Source: Lewinellaceae bacterium (GTDB taxonomy: Bacteria > Bacteroidota > Bacteroidia > Chitinophagales > Saprospiraceae). From it: a stretch of 64,000 bases of DNA. Positions within the stretch are counted from its first letter, which is position 1. Every line of letters starts with the position of its first letter. Both the position numbers and the translations under genes were made by a program. Below are positions 25,153 to 34,173 of this stretch, one piece after another. The stretch is from contig JACJYC010000007.1 of NCBI GenBank assembly GCA_020636325.1, positions 1 through 64,000 of the forward strand, read 5' to 3'. The notes under the pieces were generated by a model. The model searched no databases. It was given only the letters and a program-made list of their open reading frames with translations, and had not been told where the DNA came from.

Positions 25153-28100
25153 ATGAGAAGCCGGTTTATTGTGTTATCCGTTCTAAAGGGGGTTCTTCGA
25201 ATGGTTGGATTTTTTGTTGCGTCATTGCCCTTGGTTGGCCTGGCTCAAGAAGAAATCCCTGCCCTGCGTTTTAAAAATCTCACGCTGGAAACCGGCCTTC
25301 CCGACAACCGCAACGGTTTCATTTCCAAAGACAGCCGCGGATTTATCTGGATCAGCAGCATGGATGGCCTCTCCCGTTTTGACGGCGTTTCCATCCGGCC
25401 CTACCGCTACGAATCCGGCGACTCCCTGAGCCAGGAAGACAATATCGTAACCGGCAAGGTTTTCGAGGACAAAGACCATAACCTCTGGTTTTCTGTGTAT
25501 TCGGGCATCCTGAAACTCAACCGGGCTACCGAAAAATTCGAATTCCACCAGCTTGTTTCCAATCCCGCCGTTGAAGACTACTATGCCTTTTATCTCGACC
25601 CCGGCCAAAACCTATGGGTCAGCGCCAAAGACGTCAACAAAGTCTTCCATATTTACAAATTCAACCTGACCGCCGGCGAGGATGCGGTCCTCCTGGATTC
25701 GGTCACCCTCCGGCGGTGCGCCGTCCAAACGGATGAATCCGGCAGGGTCAGGCGCCTGGTCGGTACGCCCCTGCAATGGCCCGGATTGGAGGTCATTGAT
25801 ATCCCGCCGGGCGGCGGAACACCCCGTCGCAGGTCCTACTTCAACCGCAAAGGCGACCCGACCATCCGCGGCCAGCTGATCGTCCATGATTCCCTGGTCT
25901 GGCTGGCGGCGAGCAGCGGTTTGATCCGGTTCAACCCTGCAACCGGGGCGGCGGCACAACCCATCACAGGGGCGCAAGGCCAGGCCTTCGGCGGCGCCTG
26001 GTCGGTTGCAGCCATACCGGAAAGCGAACTGGCCATGGTATCCACCGGCAAGGCGGGCATCTGGGTATTCAACACCCGTACCGGGATGGTGCTCGACGGA
26101 TACCGATACCAGAGCGGAATCCCCTTCTCCCTTCCCCGCGACAGCATCAACGAACTTTATATCGACCCCCAGAAAAATCTTTGGGCCAGCATTTACAGTT
26201 ACGGCGTCAGCTATGCCAACCTGAAAAAGGTGAAGTTCAAAACCTATTTCGCGGGACGCAAACCCGACGGTCAGTTCTACACCGCCAGTTCGGTGGCCGC
26301 CGATGCCGCCGGGAATATCTGGGCCATCGTCGACGGCCAGCTTTATCAGATCTCCCCCGGAAAAACACCCCGACAATGGATTGCCGACCCGTCAAAACCC
26401 GGCGAAAAGCCACAATATCTTTATGCCGACCGCGCCGGCGATATCTGGCTGTTGCAGGGAAAATCCGTATGGCGGCTGGACAACCGGACGAACAGGTTTG
26501 TCAGATTTGCCTATACGGAAGAAGCCGCCCGCCTGATCTTCCAGACCGCTGAAGGACGGTACCTCCTGCGCGCCGGGAAAAACCTCTTCACCTTTGACGA
26601 ATCCGCTCAACTGGACACCGTTGCGCTGGACGGCAATGTTGAATTCCCTTCCATCACCTATTGCTATCAGGACCGGGCAGGACGTCTGATCATGTCCATG
26701 AATGCGGCCAATCTGGTCATTGCAAGATTTACGGCGCCAAACCGGCTCCAGACCATCCACAACAAAAAAGGCATCGGGTATTGTTACGGGATTTACGAAC
26801 CGGCCAATACCGATTTTTACTGGCTGGCCACCTGGAAAGGCGTCGTCAAACTAAAGAAGGATAATTTTGATTTCACTTTGCTCAACGAGGACAACAGCCG
26901 GATCCCCGGGGGCATCTATTACCGCATCCTGCCGGTCAGCGGCAACAAATTAATGATCAGCGGCAATAAAAGCCTTATAGAATACAACCTGGAAGATCGG
27001 TCGGTCCGCAATTTCACCCAGGAAGACGGAGCGGTGTTGTGGGGCTATTCCAATTACGGCGCTGCCGTCCTTCCCGACGGGCAGTTCGTCTTCGGCGGAA
27101 AGGGAGGCATCAACCTTTTCCACCCGGATTCCATCCGGCTGATCACAGACACGCCCCAACTGCAGATCACCCGGCTCCGCGTCAACGAAAAAGACTTTGC
27201 GGATACCTACGATTTCCTGAAAAACAACCGGCTCGAATTCGATCATACACAAAAAACATTCGAATTCTATTTCGCTGCGCTCGAATTCAGCGATGTGGCT
27301 TCCATCCGCTATCAACACCGGTTGCTGGGGCTTGAAACCGACTGGGTGGACGGCGGCATCAACGGTTATGCCCGCTATGCCAAACTCAAACCCGGACCGT
27401 ACACGTTCGAAGTGCAGGCCTGCAATTCCGACGGCATCTGGATCCCCGATGACAAGGTGCTCCGCTTATCGGTTTACATCCGCCCGGCATTTTATCAGAT
27501 TACCTGGGTGCGAATCCTGACCCTTCTGATTTTGGTCGCGATCGGCGTTTACATTTACCTGCTGTATGCCAAACGCAAGCTGGAAGCCCGCCAACAACAG
27601 GAACTGCAGGCGTTCAAAACCCAGTTTTTTGCCAATATCACCCACGATTTCCGGACCCCGCTCACCCTCATCAAATCGCCGGTACTGGATGCCTGGCAAA
27701 CGGGCAAAGTGTTGGAAAAAGAGGAAGTCGGGGTCGTCATGCAGAATGTGGCCCGCCTGGAAAAATACGTCAATCAGGTGCTTGACCTCAACAAACTTGA
27801 AGCCGGCCAGTTGAAGCCGCAATACGGTTTGGGCGATCTGGCTCAGGTCCTGGAGGATTATGTCAGCGGATTCATCCCTTCGGCGCGACACCGAAAGACA
27901 GCGCTCACCTTCCGGTCTTCGGTCGAAAGCCTGCCGATGGACCTGGCGCCCGAATTTCTGGACCATATAGCCGGCAACCTGCTGAATAACGCCATCAAGT
28001 TTACGCCGCCCGGCGGGCAAATTACGGTTACCCTCGACCGGATTACGGAACCCGGCGGAACAGCATCCGCCCGAATTCAAGTCCTGGATACCGGGCCCGG

Positions 28101-29136
28101 CCTTCCGCCGGAAAACCTCGAAAAGATCTTCGACCGTTTCTTCCAGAACAAGGAGGACCGGCATCGGGGGACCGGCACGGGCATCGGGCTGCATTTCACC
28201 CGCCAACTGACCGAATTGCTGGGCGGTTCCATCCGGGCATCCAACCGAACGGAAGGCGGGGCCTGCTTTACGGTTACGCTGCCGGTTAAGATCACCGACT
28301 CGTTGCCGGAGATCAATTCCGCATTGGTCAACGCTCCCGATCCGGCAAAAACCGCCGAAACCGCCACCGAGGGCAATCCGGTTATCCTGATCGTGGAAGA
28401 CGATGTGCAAATGGCGCACTACATCCGCCGCCGGCTGAACCGGAAATACCGGTGCCACCTGGCCAGCGACGGATTGGAAGGTGAGGAAATGGCCCGCAAC
28501 CTGATGCCTGACCTGATCGTCAGCGACGTCATGATGCCCCGCCAGGACGGCCTCGAATTATTGCAAAAACTCAAGAACGCTGAAGATACGTCGTCAATCC
28601 CCGTGGTCATGCTCACCGCCAAATCCTCCGTGACGACCCGGCTGGATGCCCTCAAGTCGTGGGCCGACGCCTATTTGCCCAAACCCTTCAACCCGGAGGA
28701 ACTCCTCGCGCAGGTGGACAACCTCATTCAGCAAAGGCGCCGACTGAAGGATTATTATAAAAACCTCATAACAGGCGCCCCATCCGCCGACCCGCCCGCC
28801 AACCGATCAGCCAAAGATGAGGCTTTCCTCAGCGAGATCTCCGGATTCATCCAGTCCAGACTCATGGAAACCCTGACGGTTGAGGACCTCGCACAGGGCA
28901 TGCTCCTCAGCACTTCAGGCCTGTACAATAAATGCAAATCCCTCCTGGATTTTTCGCCGCAGGAACTGATCGAAGAAGTCCGGATCAAAGAAGCCCGACA
29001 CCTGCTCGATACCACCGATGTGCCCGTCGGCGATGTGGCCATGCAAACCGGGTACAGCGACCCAAGCTATTTCATCAAGGTTTTCAAGAAAAAGAACGGC
29101 TGCACGCCGGCTCAGTACAGGAGAGGGAGGAGGTGA
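25153..29136 (+). CDS. Hybrid two-component system sensor/regulator (HTCS)
   Basis: 1327 residues with the same order as the HTCS at 514. A signal peptide spans about 1-31 (an internal ATG at 25201 is possible). Reg_prop propeller repeats follow (DSRGFIWISSMDGLSRFDG). A Y_Y_Y domain is at about 690-775 (GPYTFEVQACNSDG), then one membrane helix (LTLLILVAIGVYIYLLY). The kinase has THDFRTP with His831 and an ATPase NLLNNAIKFTPPGG/DTGPGLP. The receiver has LIVEDDVQMAH and Asp1125 in SDVMMPRQDG, and the C-terminus is an AraC-type domain (GYSDPSYFIKVFKKKNGCTP). All phosphotransfer residues are present. The flanks are a small unknown gene and a repeat-rich spacer, so the target genes are not obvious. 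Confidence 0.93.
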   Translation: MRSRFIVLSVLKGVLRMVGFFVASLPLVGLAQEEIPALRFKNLTLETGLPDNRNGFISKDSRGFIWISSMDGLSRFDGVSIRPYRYESGDSLSQEDNIVTGKVFEDKDHNLWFSVYSGILKLNRATEKFEFHQLVSNPAVEDYYAFYLDPGQNLWVSAKDVNKVFHIYKFNLTAGEDAVLLDSVTLRRCAVQTDESGRVRRLVGTPLQWPGLEVIDIPPGGGTPRRRSYFNRKGDPTIRGQLIVHDSLVWLAASSGLIRFNPATGAAAQPITGAQGQAFGGAWSVAAIPESELAMVSTGKAGIWVFNTRTGMVLDGYRYQSGIPFSLPRDSINELYIDPQKNLWASIYSYGVSYANLKKVKFKTYFAGRKPDGQFYTASSVAADAAGNIWAIVDGQLYQISPGKTPRQWIADPSKPGEKPQYLYADRAGDIWLLQGKSVWRLDNRTNRFVRFAYTEEAARLIFQTAEGRYLLRAGKNLFTFDESAQLDTVALDGNVEFPSITYCYQDRAGRLIMSMNAANLVIARFTAPNRLQTIHNKKGIGYCYGIYEPANTDFYWLATWKGVVKLKKDNFDFTLLNEDNSRIPGGIYYRILPVSGNKLMISGNKSLIEYNLEDRSVRNFTQEDGAVLWGYSNYGAAVLPDGQFVFGGKGGINLFHPDSIRLITDTPQLQITRLRVNEKDFADTYDFLKNNRLEFDHTQKTFEFYFAALEFSDVASIRYQHRLLGLETDWVDGGINGYARYAKLKPGPYTFEVQACNSDGIWIPDDKVLRLSVYIRPAFYQITWVRILTLLILVAIGVYIYLLYAKRKLEARQQQELQAFKTQFFANITHDFRTPLTLIKSPVLDAWQTGKVLEKEEVGVVMQNVARLEKYVNQVLDLNKLEAGQLKPQYGLGDLAQVLEDYVSGFIPSARHRKTALTFRSSVESLPMDLAPEFLDHIAGNLLNNAIKFTPPGGQITVTLDRITEPGGTASARIQVLDTGPGLPPENLEKIFDRFFQNKEDRHRGTGTGIGLHFTRQLTELLGGSIRASNRTEGGACFTVTLPVKITDSLPEINSALVNAPDPAKTAETATEGNPVILIVEDDVQMAHYIRRRLNRKYRCHLASDGLEGEEMARNLMPDLIVSDVMMPRQDGLELLQKLKNAEDTSSIPVVMLTAKSSVTTRLDALKSWADAYLPKPFNPEELLAQVDNLIQQRRRLKDYYKNLITGAPSADPPANRSAKDEAFLSEISGFIQSRLMETLTVEDLAQGMLLSTSGLYNKCKSLLDFSPQELIEEVRIKEARHLLDTTDVPVGDVAMQTGYSDPSYFIKVFKKKNGCTPAQYRRGRR

Positions 29137-29270
29137 TGCTTGTTGCCGGATTTTGACGAATGTTTCACTGTTTCATTGCCGGGCAGCCGTAATATGGCAG
29201 CATTTCGGCTTTTATTCCGGCTTTGGGTATTATATAGTATGGTTTTATGGTTGGATTGTTTTATGGTTGG

Positions 29271-29654
29271 GCGGCCGTTGTGCGGTCATCTGATTGCAAA
29301 CTTCTGATAGACGATTGATCATTACATGATTACCGCCTTCGCCCCTGGCTGCGGCCGTCAGGGTATGATTTTTGATGGAAGCGGCCGTTACAAAGTCGAA
29401 ACCTCGCCTGGCCCCACTTACGACTTACGACTGATAACTTACGACTGACATCTGACATCTGTTTCATGGTTGAGCGGCCGTTGTGCGGTCATCTGATTGC
29501 AAACTTCTGATAGACGATTGATCATTTGGGCGGCTGATCATCTGATTGCAAACTTCTGATAGACGATTGATCATTACATGATTACCGCCTTCGCCCCCGG
29601 CTGCGGCCGTCAGGGTATGATTTTTGATGGAAGCGGCCGTTACAAAGTCGAAAC
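29271..29654. repeat. Duplicated 130-bp spacer block
   Basis: Block from GCGGCCGTTGTGCGGTCATC to GCGGCCGTTACAAAGTCG: full copy 29271-29402, a truncated copy 29474-29526, and a near-full copy 29539-29654. Its core, CTGATTGCAAACTTCTGATA plus GACGATTG, occurs four times (29290, 29493, 29542, 29835). No gene is seen in 29137-29980. Confidence 0.85.
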
Positions 29655-29764
29655 GAGACTGTTCAAAACAGTGTTTTCACGCAAAGACGCAAAGCCGAAA
29701 GATCTGATTTTTGGCAAGCTGCGCATGCTAAAAATCCGGTTGACACAAAATTCTGAACGGTCCC
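29655..29764. mobile_element. 110-bp MITE-like element, copy A, with 8-bp target duplication
   Basis: The element begins GAGACTGTTCAAAACAGTG and ends ACACAAAATTCTGAACGG plus TCCC. The ends are imperfect inverted repeats (GAGACTGTTCAAAA against GGGACCGTTCAGAA). It is flanked by GTCGAAAC at 29647-29654 and 29765-29772. The first copy of the host block (29395-29410) reads GTCGAAACCTCGCC without the element, so it shows the empty site. The interior has CGCAAAGACGCAAAG and a hairpin, TTTTTGGCA/TGCTAAAAA. There is no coding capacity. Copy B at 37073-37182 has the same length. Confidence 0.85.
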
Positions 29765-29960
29765 GTCGAAACCTCGCCTGGCCCCACTTACGACTTACGA
29801 CTGATAACTTACGACTTATAACTTTTTCGACTTACTGATTGCAAACTTCTGATAGACGATTGTCGAAACCTCGCCTGGCCCCACTTACGACTTACGACTT
29901 ATAACTTACGACTTATAACTTACGACTTACGACTTACAACTTACGACTGACAACTGACAA
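29765..29960. repeat. ACTTACGACTTA word repeat
   Basis: GTCGAAACCTCGCCTGGCCC followed by strings of ACTTACGACT, ATAACTTACG and ACAACTGACA words. The GTCGAAAC...TAACTTACGACT block occurs three times (about 29396, 29765, 29863). The same words are at 40210-40330, 42930-43020 and 62785-62850. Confidence 0.85.
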
Positions 29961-29980
29961 CTGACATCTGACAACTAATT

Positions 29981-30412
29981 TCACCCCGCCGTACAATCCG
30001 CCACAATGACCCATTGGCCTTTGATTTTCTGAAACAGCAGGAGAAAATAGCCGGTGGGGCGGTCCTTTTCCCGTTCGAGGGTAAACTTTCCGTTCAGGGA
30101 AATGATCTTTTTGCTTCTTTTGGTCACATTGAGGATGTCAAAGGTCAGTTTGCCCATGGCCGCCCGGTCCGGGTAGCCTTTTTTATAGCGATCCAGGGTG
30201 TTTTGCCAACCTTCGGTTATGCCGCCGCCGCTGGTGAACAGCAATTTGTCCGATTTCCAATAGCCTTCCATGAAGGCATCGATATCACCCCGGTTCCAGG
30301 CCTCGCTCTGGGAGATGAGCAGGGCTTTAACGGCCTCAACATCCCGGTCTGTCTGCCCCGTCAAAGAGGCTGAAACCAGCAAAATTGTCACTATTGCGGA
30401 AAAATATTTCAT
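29981..30412 (-). CDS. Exported NTF2/SnoaL-like (DUF4440-type) protein
   Basis: 143 residues from the ATG at 30412, which starts a signal peptide (MKYFSAIVTILLVSASLTGQ). The mature part is a short alpha+beta fold of the nuclear-transport-factor-2-like superfamily: AVKALLISQSEAWNRGDIDA, FMEGYWKSDKLLFTSGG, then strands ending GQWVIVADCTAG. Family members act as steroid isomerase-like enzymes or binding proteins; the conserved tryptophan/aspartate start is present, but the activity cannot be predicted. Confidence 0.8.
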   Translation of the reverse strand: MKYFSAIVTILLVSASLTGQTDRDVEAVKALLISQSEAWNRGDIDAFMEGYWKSDKLLFTSGGGITEGWQNTLDRYKKGYPDRAAMGKLTFDILNVTKRSKKIISLNGKFTLEREKDRPTGYFLLLFQKIKGQWVIVADCTAG

Positions 30413-30469
30413 GATTCGCGGTATATGTCCAAACTGCAAATGCGAGGATACGCCCCCCCCTCAACTCAA

Positions 30470-30539
30470 CCGCCGACCGCCGGAGCCTCGGCGAAGGCGG
30501 TAACTCAACCTCCGGCGGCCGTAGCCTCGGCGAAGGCGG
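30470..30539. repeat. Two palindromic elements of the GAAGGCGG type
   Basis: CCGCCGACCGCCGGAGCCTC...GCGAAGGCGG at 30470-30500 and a related copy at 30509-30539. Both have end pairing CCGCC/GGCGG and an internal GAGCCTCGGCG arm, and are cousins of the CCACCGCC element. Confidence 0.65.
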
Positions 30540-30593
30540 CAAATCACCCCCGGCAGCCTAAGCGCCCAAAGTGCGAAGGCAGCAAATCGCCCC

Positions 30594-31046
30594 TTACCGC
30601 CGCTCCGCAAAAAAGCCCCGCATCAGCTCGGCGCATTCATCCGCCATGATCCCGAATTCGACCTTGGTTTTCGGATGCAGCAGTTGTTTGCCGAACCGCA
30701 TGAAACCCCGCTTATCATCCGGCGCCCCGTAAACCAGGCGATCCAATTGAGCCCAGTGCAAGGCGCCTGCACACATGATGCAGGGTTCCAGCGTCACATA
30801 AAGCGTACAATCATCGAGGTATTTGCTGCCCAGGTGGTTGGCGGCGGCCGTGATCGCCATGATCTCCGCGTGAGCGGTTACATCGTTCAGTTGTTCGGTC
30901 AGGTTATGGCTTCGCGCAATGATCTGGTTTTGGCATACCACGACGGCCCCCACGGGCACTTCACCCAGCTCAAAGGCCTTTTGGGCTTCTTTCAAAGCTT
31001 GTTGCATAAAATGGGCATCGCTGTGTACGCTGAGCATTCCGATCAA
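30594..31046 (-). CDS. tadA: Nucleoside/tRNA adenosine deaminase, TadA-like
   Basis: 150 residues, cytosolic. Zinc and catalytic residues of the cytidine-deaminase fold are all present: His59-Ala-Glu61 (TAHAEIMA) and Pro88-Cys89-x2-Cys92 (EPCIMC). The surroundings (GEVPVGAVVV, NDVTAHAEI, CAGALHWAQLDRLVYGAPD) are typical of TadA, which makes inosine at the wobble position of tRNA-Arg; a guanine-deaminase-like role is less likely. Starts at 31037 or 31007 are also possible. A TAAATTTG -7 box precedes it on the minus strand. Confidence 0.85.
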   Translation of the reverse strand: MIGMLSVHSDAHFMQQALKEAQKAFELGEVPVGAVVVCQNQIIARSHNLTEQLNDVTAHAEIMAITAAANHLGSKYLDDCTLYVTLEPCIMCAGALHWAQLDRLVYGAPDDKRGFMRFGKQLLHPKTKVEFGIMADECAELMRGFFAERR

Positions 31047-31056
31047 TTATTCGCCG

Positions 31057-31064
31057 CAAATTTA
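31057..31064 (-). promoter_or_regulatory. -7 box TAAATTTG for tadA
   Basis: An exact TAnnTTTG match on the minus strand, ten bases before the tadA start, so the leader would be only a few bases long. No clear -33 element was seen. Confidence 0.45.
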
Positions 31065-31127
31065 CAAAATTGGAAAAGATAAAACCCGGCAATACACTAA
31101 ATTGCAGGATAATCAAAGGTCGCCATC

Positions 31128-32336
31128 ATGTATTTTCCTTTTCGTTTGGCATGTTTGCCCGCCGCTCAGATCGGTGCGGGAATATTGATGTTGTTCGCCT
31201 GCACCCGTCAGCCGTCGGGGCCGACGCCTGAATTAGCGGCCGAAATCTCCGCTATTCAGGAAAGCGACGGCCCGCAGGAGGTTACGGCCGCCATCCGGCT
31301 CGGCACAACCGCCCGGGAGCCGGTCCTGATGACCTACCGGACCCTGGACGGCACCGCCCTTGCCGGCGAAGACTACGAACCCGCAACCGGCAAGCTGGCC
31401 TTCGAACCCGGGGAACGCGAAAAAACCGTTACCTTGTCCATCCTCGGCGACCCATGGCGGGAACCCGAAGAATTCTTCTACCTGGAATTGAACCGGGCCG
31501 GCGCCCCCCCGGCCAACGCCGTCAGGTTAACGGTTACGATCCTGGACAACGACTTCTACCTGGATATCCCGGATAAAGGCTATGAAACGCCGATGAGCTA
31601 CCCGGGGTACCGGTTGACCTGGCACGACGAGTTTGACGGCGAACGCATCGACCTCGACAACTGGACCTTCGACCTGGGGAACGGCTGCCCGAACAACTGC
31701 AACTGGGGCAACAACGAACTCCAGTACTATACGGATCGCACCCAAAACGCATTCCTCAATCACGGTAAACTGGTCATCGAAGCCGTTCGCGAAGATTACG
31801 AAGGGAAAGCCTACACTTCAACACGCATGAAAACCATGGGGCGCCAATCCTTCCAGTACGGCCGGTTGGATATCCGCGCAAAACTGCCCGAAGGACAAGG
31901 CATCTGGCCCGCCATCTGGATGCTCGGCGACCAAATCGAAGACAAAGGCTGGCCAGCCGGGGGCGAGATCGACATCATGGAGATGGTCGGCCACGAACCC
32001 GGTACCGTTCACGGCACCATCCACTACGGTCCCGACCCCGGGCGCCATAATTATAAAGGAGCGCCCTATAGTCTGGACGGCGCCGGAAAATTCTCGGACG
32101 AATTCCACGTATTCACCCTGAAATGGGAAGAAAACAGCCTCGAATGGTTTGTCGATGACCGCCTGTTCTACTCCGCCAGCCCCGTTACCACCCAGTCGGA
32201 CTACCCCTTCAACGAACCCTTTTTCCTGCTCCTCAACCTCGCCGTCGGCGGCAACTGGCCCGGCAACCCGGACGCTACCACTGTGTTCCCCCAGCGGTTT
32301 GTACTGGATTATGTCCGGTATTTCAGCAGGAAATGA
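31128..32336 (+). CDS. Glycoside hydrolase family 16 lipoprotein with Calx-beta domain
   Basis: 402 residues. A lipoprotein signal ends LMLFAC (Cys25). Residues about 35-145 are a Calx-beta domain (MTYRTLDGTALAGEDYEPA, VTILDND). About 155-400 are a GH16 beta-glucanase (WHDEFDGERIDLDNW, NNELQYYTDR, GIWPAIWMLG) with the catalytic motif Glu280-Ile-Asp282-Ile-Met-Glu285. The family cleaves beta-1,3 or beta-1,3-1,4 glucans such as laminarin. Membrane anchoring suggests action at the cell surface or in the periplasm. No other polysaccharide-utilisation genes surround it. Confidence 0.92.
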   Translation: MYFPFRLACLPAAQIGAGILMLFACTRQPSGPTPELAAEISAIQESDGPQEVTAAIRLGTTAREPVLMTYRTLDGTALAGEDYEPATGKLAFEPGEREKTVTLSILGDPWREPEEFFYLELNRAGAPPANAVRLTVTILDNDFYLDIPDKGYETPMSYPGYRLTWHDEFDGERIDLDNWTFDLGNGCPNNCNWGNNELQYYTDRTQNAFLNHGKLVIEAVREDYEGKAYTSTRMKTMGRQSFQYGRLDIRAKLPEGQGIWPAIWMLGDQIEDKGWPAGGEIDIMEMVGHEPGTVHGTIHYGPDPGRHNYKGAPYSLDGAGKFSDEFHVFTLKWEENSLEWFVDDRLFYSASPVTTQSDYPFNEPFFLLLNLAVGGNWPGNPDATTVFPQRFVLDYVRYFSRK

Positions 32337-32395
32337 GGAAATGAGGAATCGAGGAACTGAGGAACTGAGGAATCGAAGAATCGGTGAGCAGAAAC
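32337..32395. repeat. GAGGAATCGAGGAACTGA word repeat
   Basis: Five GAGGAA(AT/CG/CT)GA words between the GH16 and guaB genes, the reverse complement of the TTCCTCAGTTCCTCGATTCC words seen elsewhere. Confidence 0.75.
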
Positions 32396-32422
32396 ACCCC
32401 AAGCAAAAAATTACCGGCCACT

Positions 32423-32453
32423 TTTTCCGTTTTCTCCAAAATGCATACCTTTG
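32423..32453 (+). promoter_or_regulatory. Promoter of guaB (TTTT, N19, TACCTTTG)
   Basis: TTTT at 32423-32426, exactly 19 bases, then TACCTTTG at 32446-32453. The ATG of guaB is at 32457, so transcription would start at or within a base or two of the start codon. Confidence 0.65.
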
Positions 32454-32456
32454 CGC

Positions 32457-33938
32457 ATGGAAACGGTAAAAACACAATCCTCCAAATTTCTGGGCGAGGC
32501 CCTCACCTTCGACGACGTGCTGCTGGTGCCCGCCTTTTCGGAAGTCCTTCCCCGAGAAGTGGACATTTCTTCCCAACTCACACGAGAGATCCGGCTCAAC
32601 GCGCCGATCGTATCCGCAGCTATGGACACGGTAACGGAGAGCAAGCTGGCCATTGCCATTGCGCGGATGGGCGGCCTGGGTGTGATCCACAAAAACATGA
32701 GAATTGCCGATCAGGCGGAACAGGTGCGCCTCGTCAAACGTTCGGAAAGCGGCCTGATCGTAGATCCGGTCACCTTAAGCAAGGACGCCACCGTACACGA
32801 CGCCCTCGAACTAATGAGCCGGTTCAAGATCGGCGGAATCCCAGTGGTGGATAAAACCGGAAAACTGACCGGCATCCTGACCAACCGGGACCTGCGATTC
32901 GAGACTGACGAAAGCCTGCCGGTTTCCGAGCTCATGACCTCCGCCAACCTCGTTACGGCGCCGATCGGCACTACGCTCGACCAGGCCCGTCAGATCCTGC
33001 AGAAACACAAAATCGAAAAATTGCCGGTAGTGGACGACCATTACAAACTGGTCGGCCTCATTACCTATAAGGATATTATGAAATTGCAGGACTACCCCAA
33101 TGCCTGCAAGGATTCCCTCGGCCGTTTGGTCGTCGGCGCTGCCGTAGGGGTCACCCACGATGTCATGGAGCGCGTGGAAGCCCTGGTCGCCGTCGGCGTC
33201 GATGTGGTTTGCGTGGATACGGCGCACGGCCACTCGCAAGGCGTGCTCCGGGCGATCAGCGAGATCAAAAAACGCTTTTCCGCCCTGCAGATCGTAGGCG
33301 GCAACGTGGCCACCGGCGAAGGGGCCAAAGCGCTGGCCGAAGCCGGGGTGGACGGCGTCAAGGTCGGCGTCGGTCCGGGCAGCATTTGCACCACACGCGT
33401 GGTAGCAGGCGTCGGCGTACCCCAATTATCAGCTATTTTTGACGCGGCGCAAGCCCTCAAAGGTACCGGCATCCCCATCATCGGCGACGGCGGCATCCGC
33501 TATTCGGGCGACATCGTCAAAGCCCTCGCCGCAGGCGCCAGCACCATTATGGCGGGCGGCCTGTTCGCCGGCGTGGAAGAAGCCCCCGGCGAAACCATCA
33601 TCTTTGAAGGTCGCAAATTCAAGGTATACCGCGGCATGGGCTCCCTCGGCGCCATGAAAGAAGGCTCGAAGGACCGCTATTTCCAGGATGTGGAGGACGA
33701 TGTGAAGAAACTCGTACCCGAAGGCATCGAAGGCCGGGTACCCTACAAAGGCACTGTGTCGGAAGTGATGCTGCAATACCTGGGCGGCCTGCGCGCCGGT
33801 ATGGGCTATTGCGGCGCCGGCAACGTGGAAACCCTGCAAACGGCGAGGTTCGTCAAGATCACCGGCGCCGGTTTCGCCGAAAGTCATCCGCACAACATCA
33901 CGATCACCAAGGAAGCGCCGAATTATAGCAGGAGGTAA
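32457..33938 (+). CDS. guaB: Inosine-5'-monophosphate dehydrogenase
   Basis: 493 residues, full length. It catalyses the NAD-dependent step IMP to XMP in guanine nucleotide synthesis. The N-terminus has TFDDVLLVPAFSEV. Two CBS domains lie at about 95-215 (GGIPVVDKTGKLTGILTNRD, KLPVVDDHYKLVGLITYKD). The catalytic loop is GPGSICTTR with Cys311. GDGGIRYSGDIVKALAAGA and the flap region YFQDVEDDVKKLVPEGIEGR follow. The ATG at 32457 is chosen over a TTG two codons earlier, because that TTG is part of the -7 promoter box. Confidence 0.97.
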   Translation: METVKTQSSKFLGEALTFDDVLLVPAFSEVLPREVDISSQLTREIRLNAPIVSAAMDTVTESKLAIAIARMGGLGVIHKNMRIADQAEQVRLVKRSESGLIVDPVTLSKDATVHDALELMSRFKIGGIPVVDKTGKLTGILTNRDLRFETDESLPVSELMTSANLVTAPIGTTLDQARQILQKHKIEKLPVVDDHYKLVGLITYKDIMKLQDYPNACKDSLGRLVVGAAVGVTHDVMERVEALVAVGVDVVCVDTAHGHSQGVLRAISEIKKRFSALQIVGGNVATGEGAKALAEAGVDGVKVGVGPGSICTTRVVAGVGVPQLSAIFDAAQALKGTGIPIIGDGGIRYSGDIVKALAAGASTIMAGGLFAGVEEAPGETIIFEGRKFKVYRGMGSLGAMKEGSKDRYFQDVEDDVKKLVPEGIEGRVPYKGTVSEVMLQYLGGLRAGMGYCGAGNVETLQTARFVKITGAGFAESHPHNITITKEAPNYSRR

Positions 33939-33973
33939 TTGATTTGATTGTTCGAGTGTTCGATTGATTGGAT

Positions 33974-34148
33974 TACAGGCGTCCGTTGGTTGGTCAACTT
34001 AATCGGAACATTCGAATCATTCCAAGAATCGATTCAATTTTTTGATTGTTCGATTAAGTCGATTGGTTCGATTGATTCGATTACGGGCGTCCGTTGGTTG
34101 GTCAACTTAATCGGAACATTCGAATCATTCCAAGAATCGATTCAATTA
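33974..34148. repeat. Direct repeat of about 68 bp
   Basis: GGCGTCCGTTGGTTGGTCAA...TCCAAGAATCGATTCAATT occurs at about 33977-34043 and 34086-34148, separated by GATTGTTCGATT words. The same GGCGTCCGT core occurs at 18.5, 24.0 and 40.2 kb. No gene is seen between 33939 and 34173. Confidence 0.85.
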
Positions 34149-34173
34149 ATCAAACCAATCCAACCATAAAACC

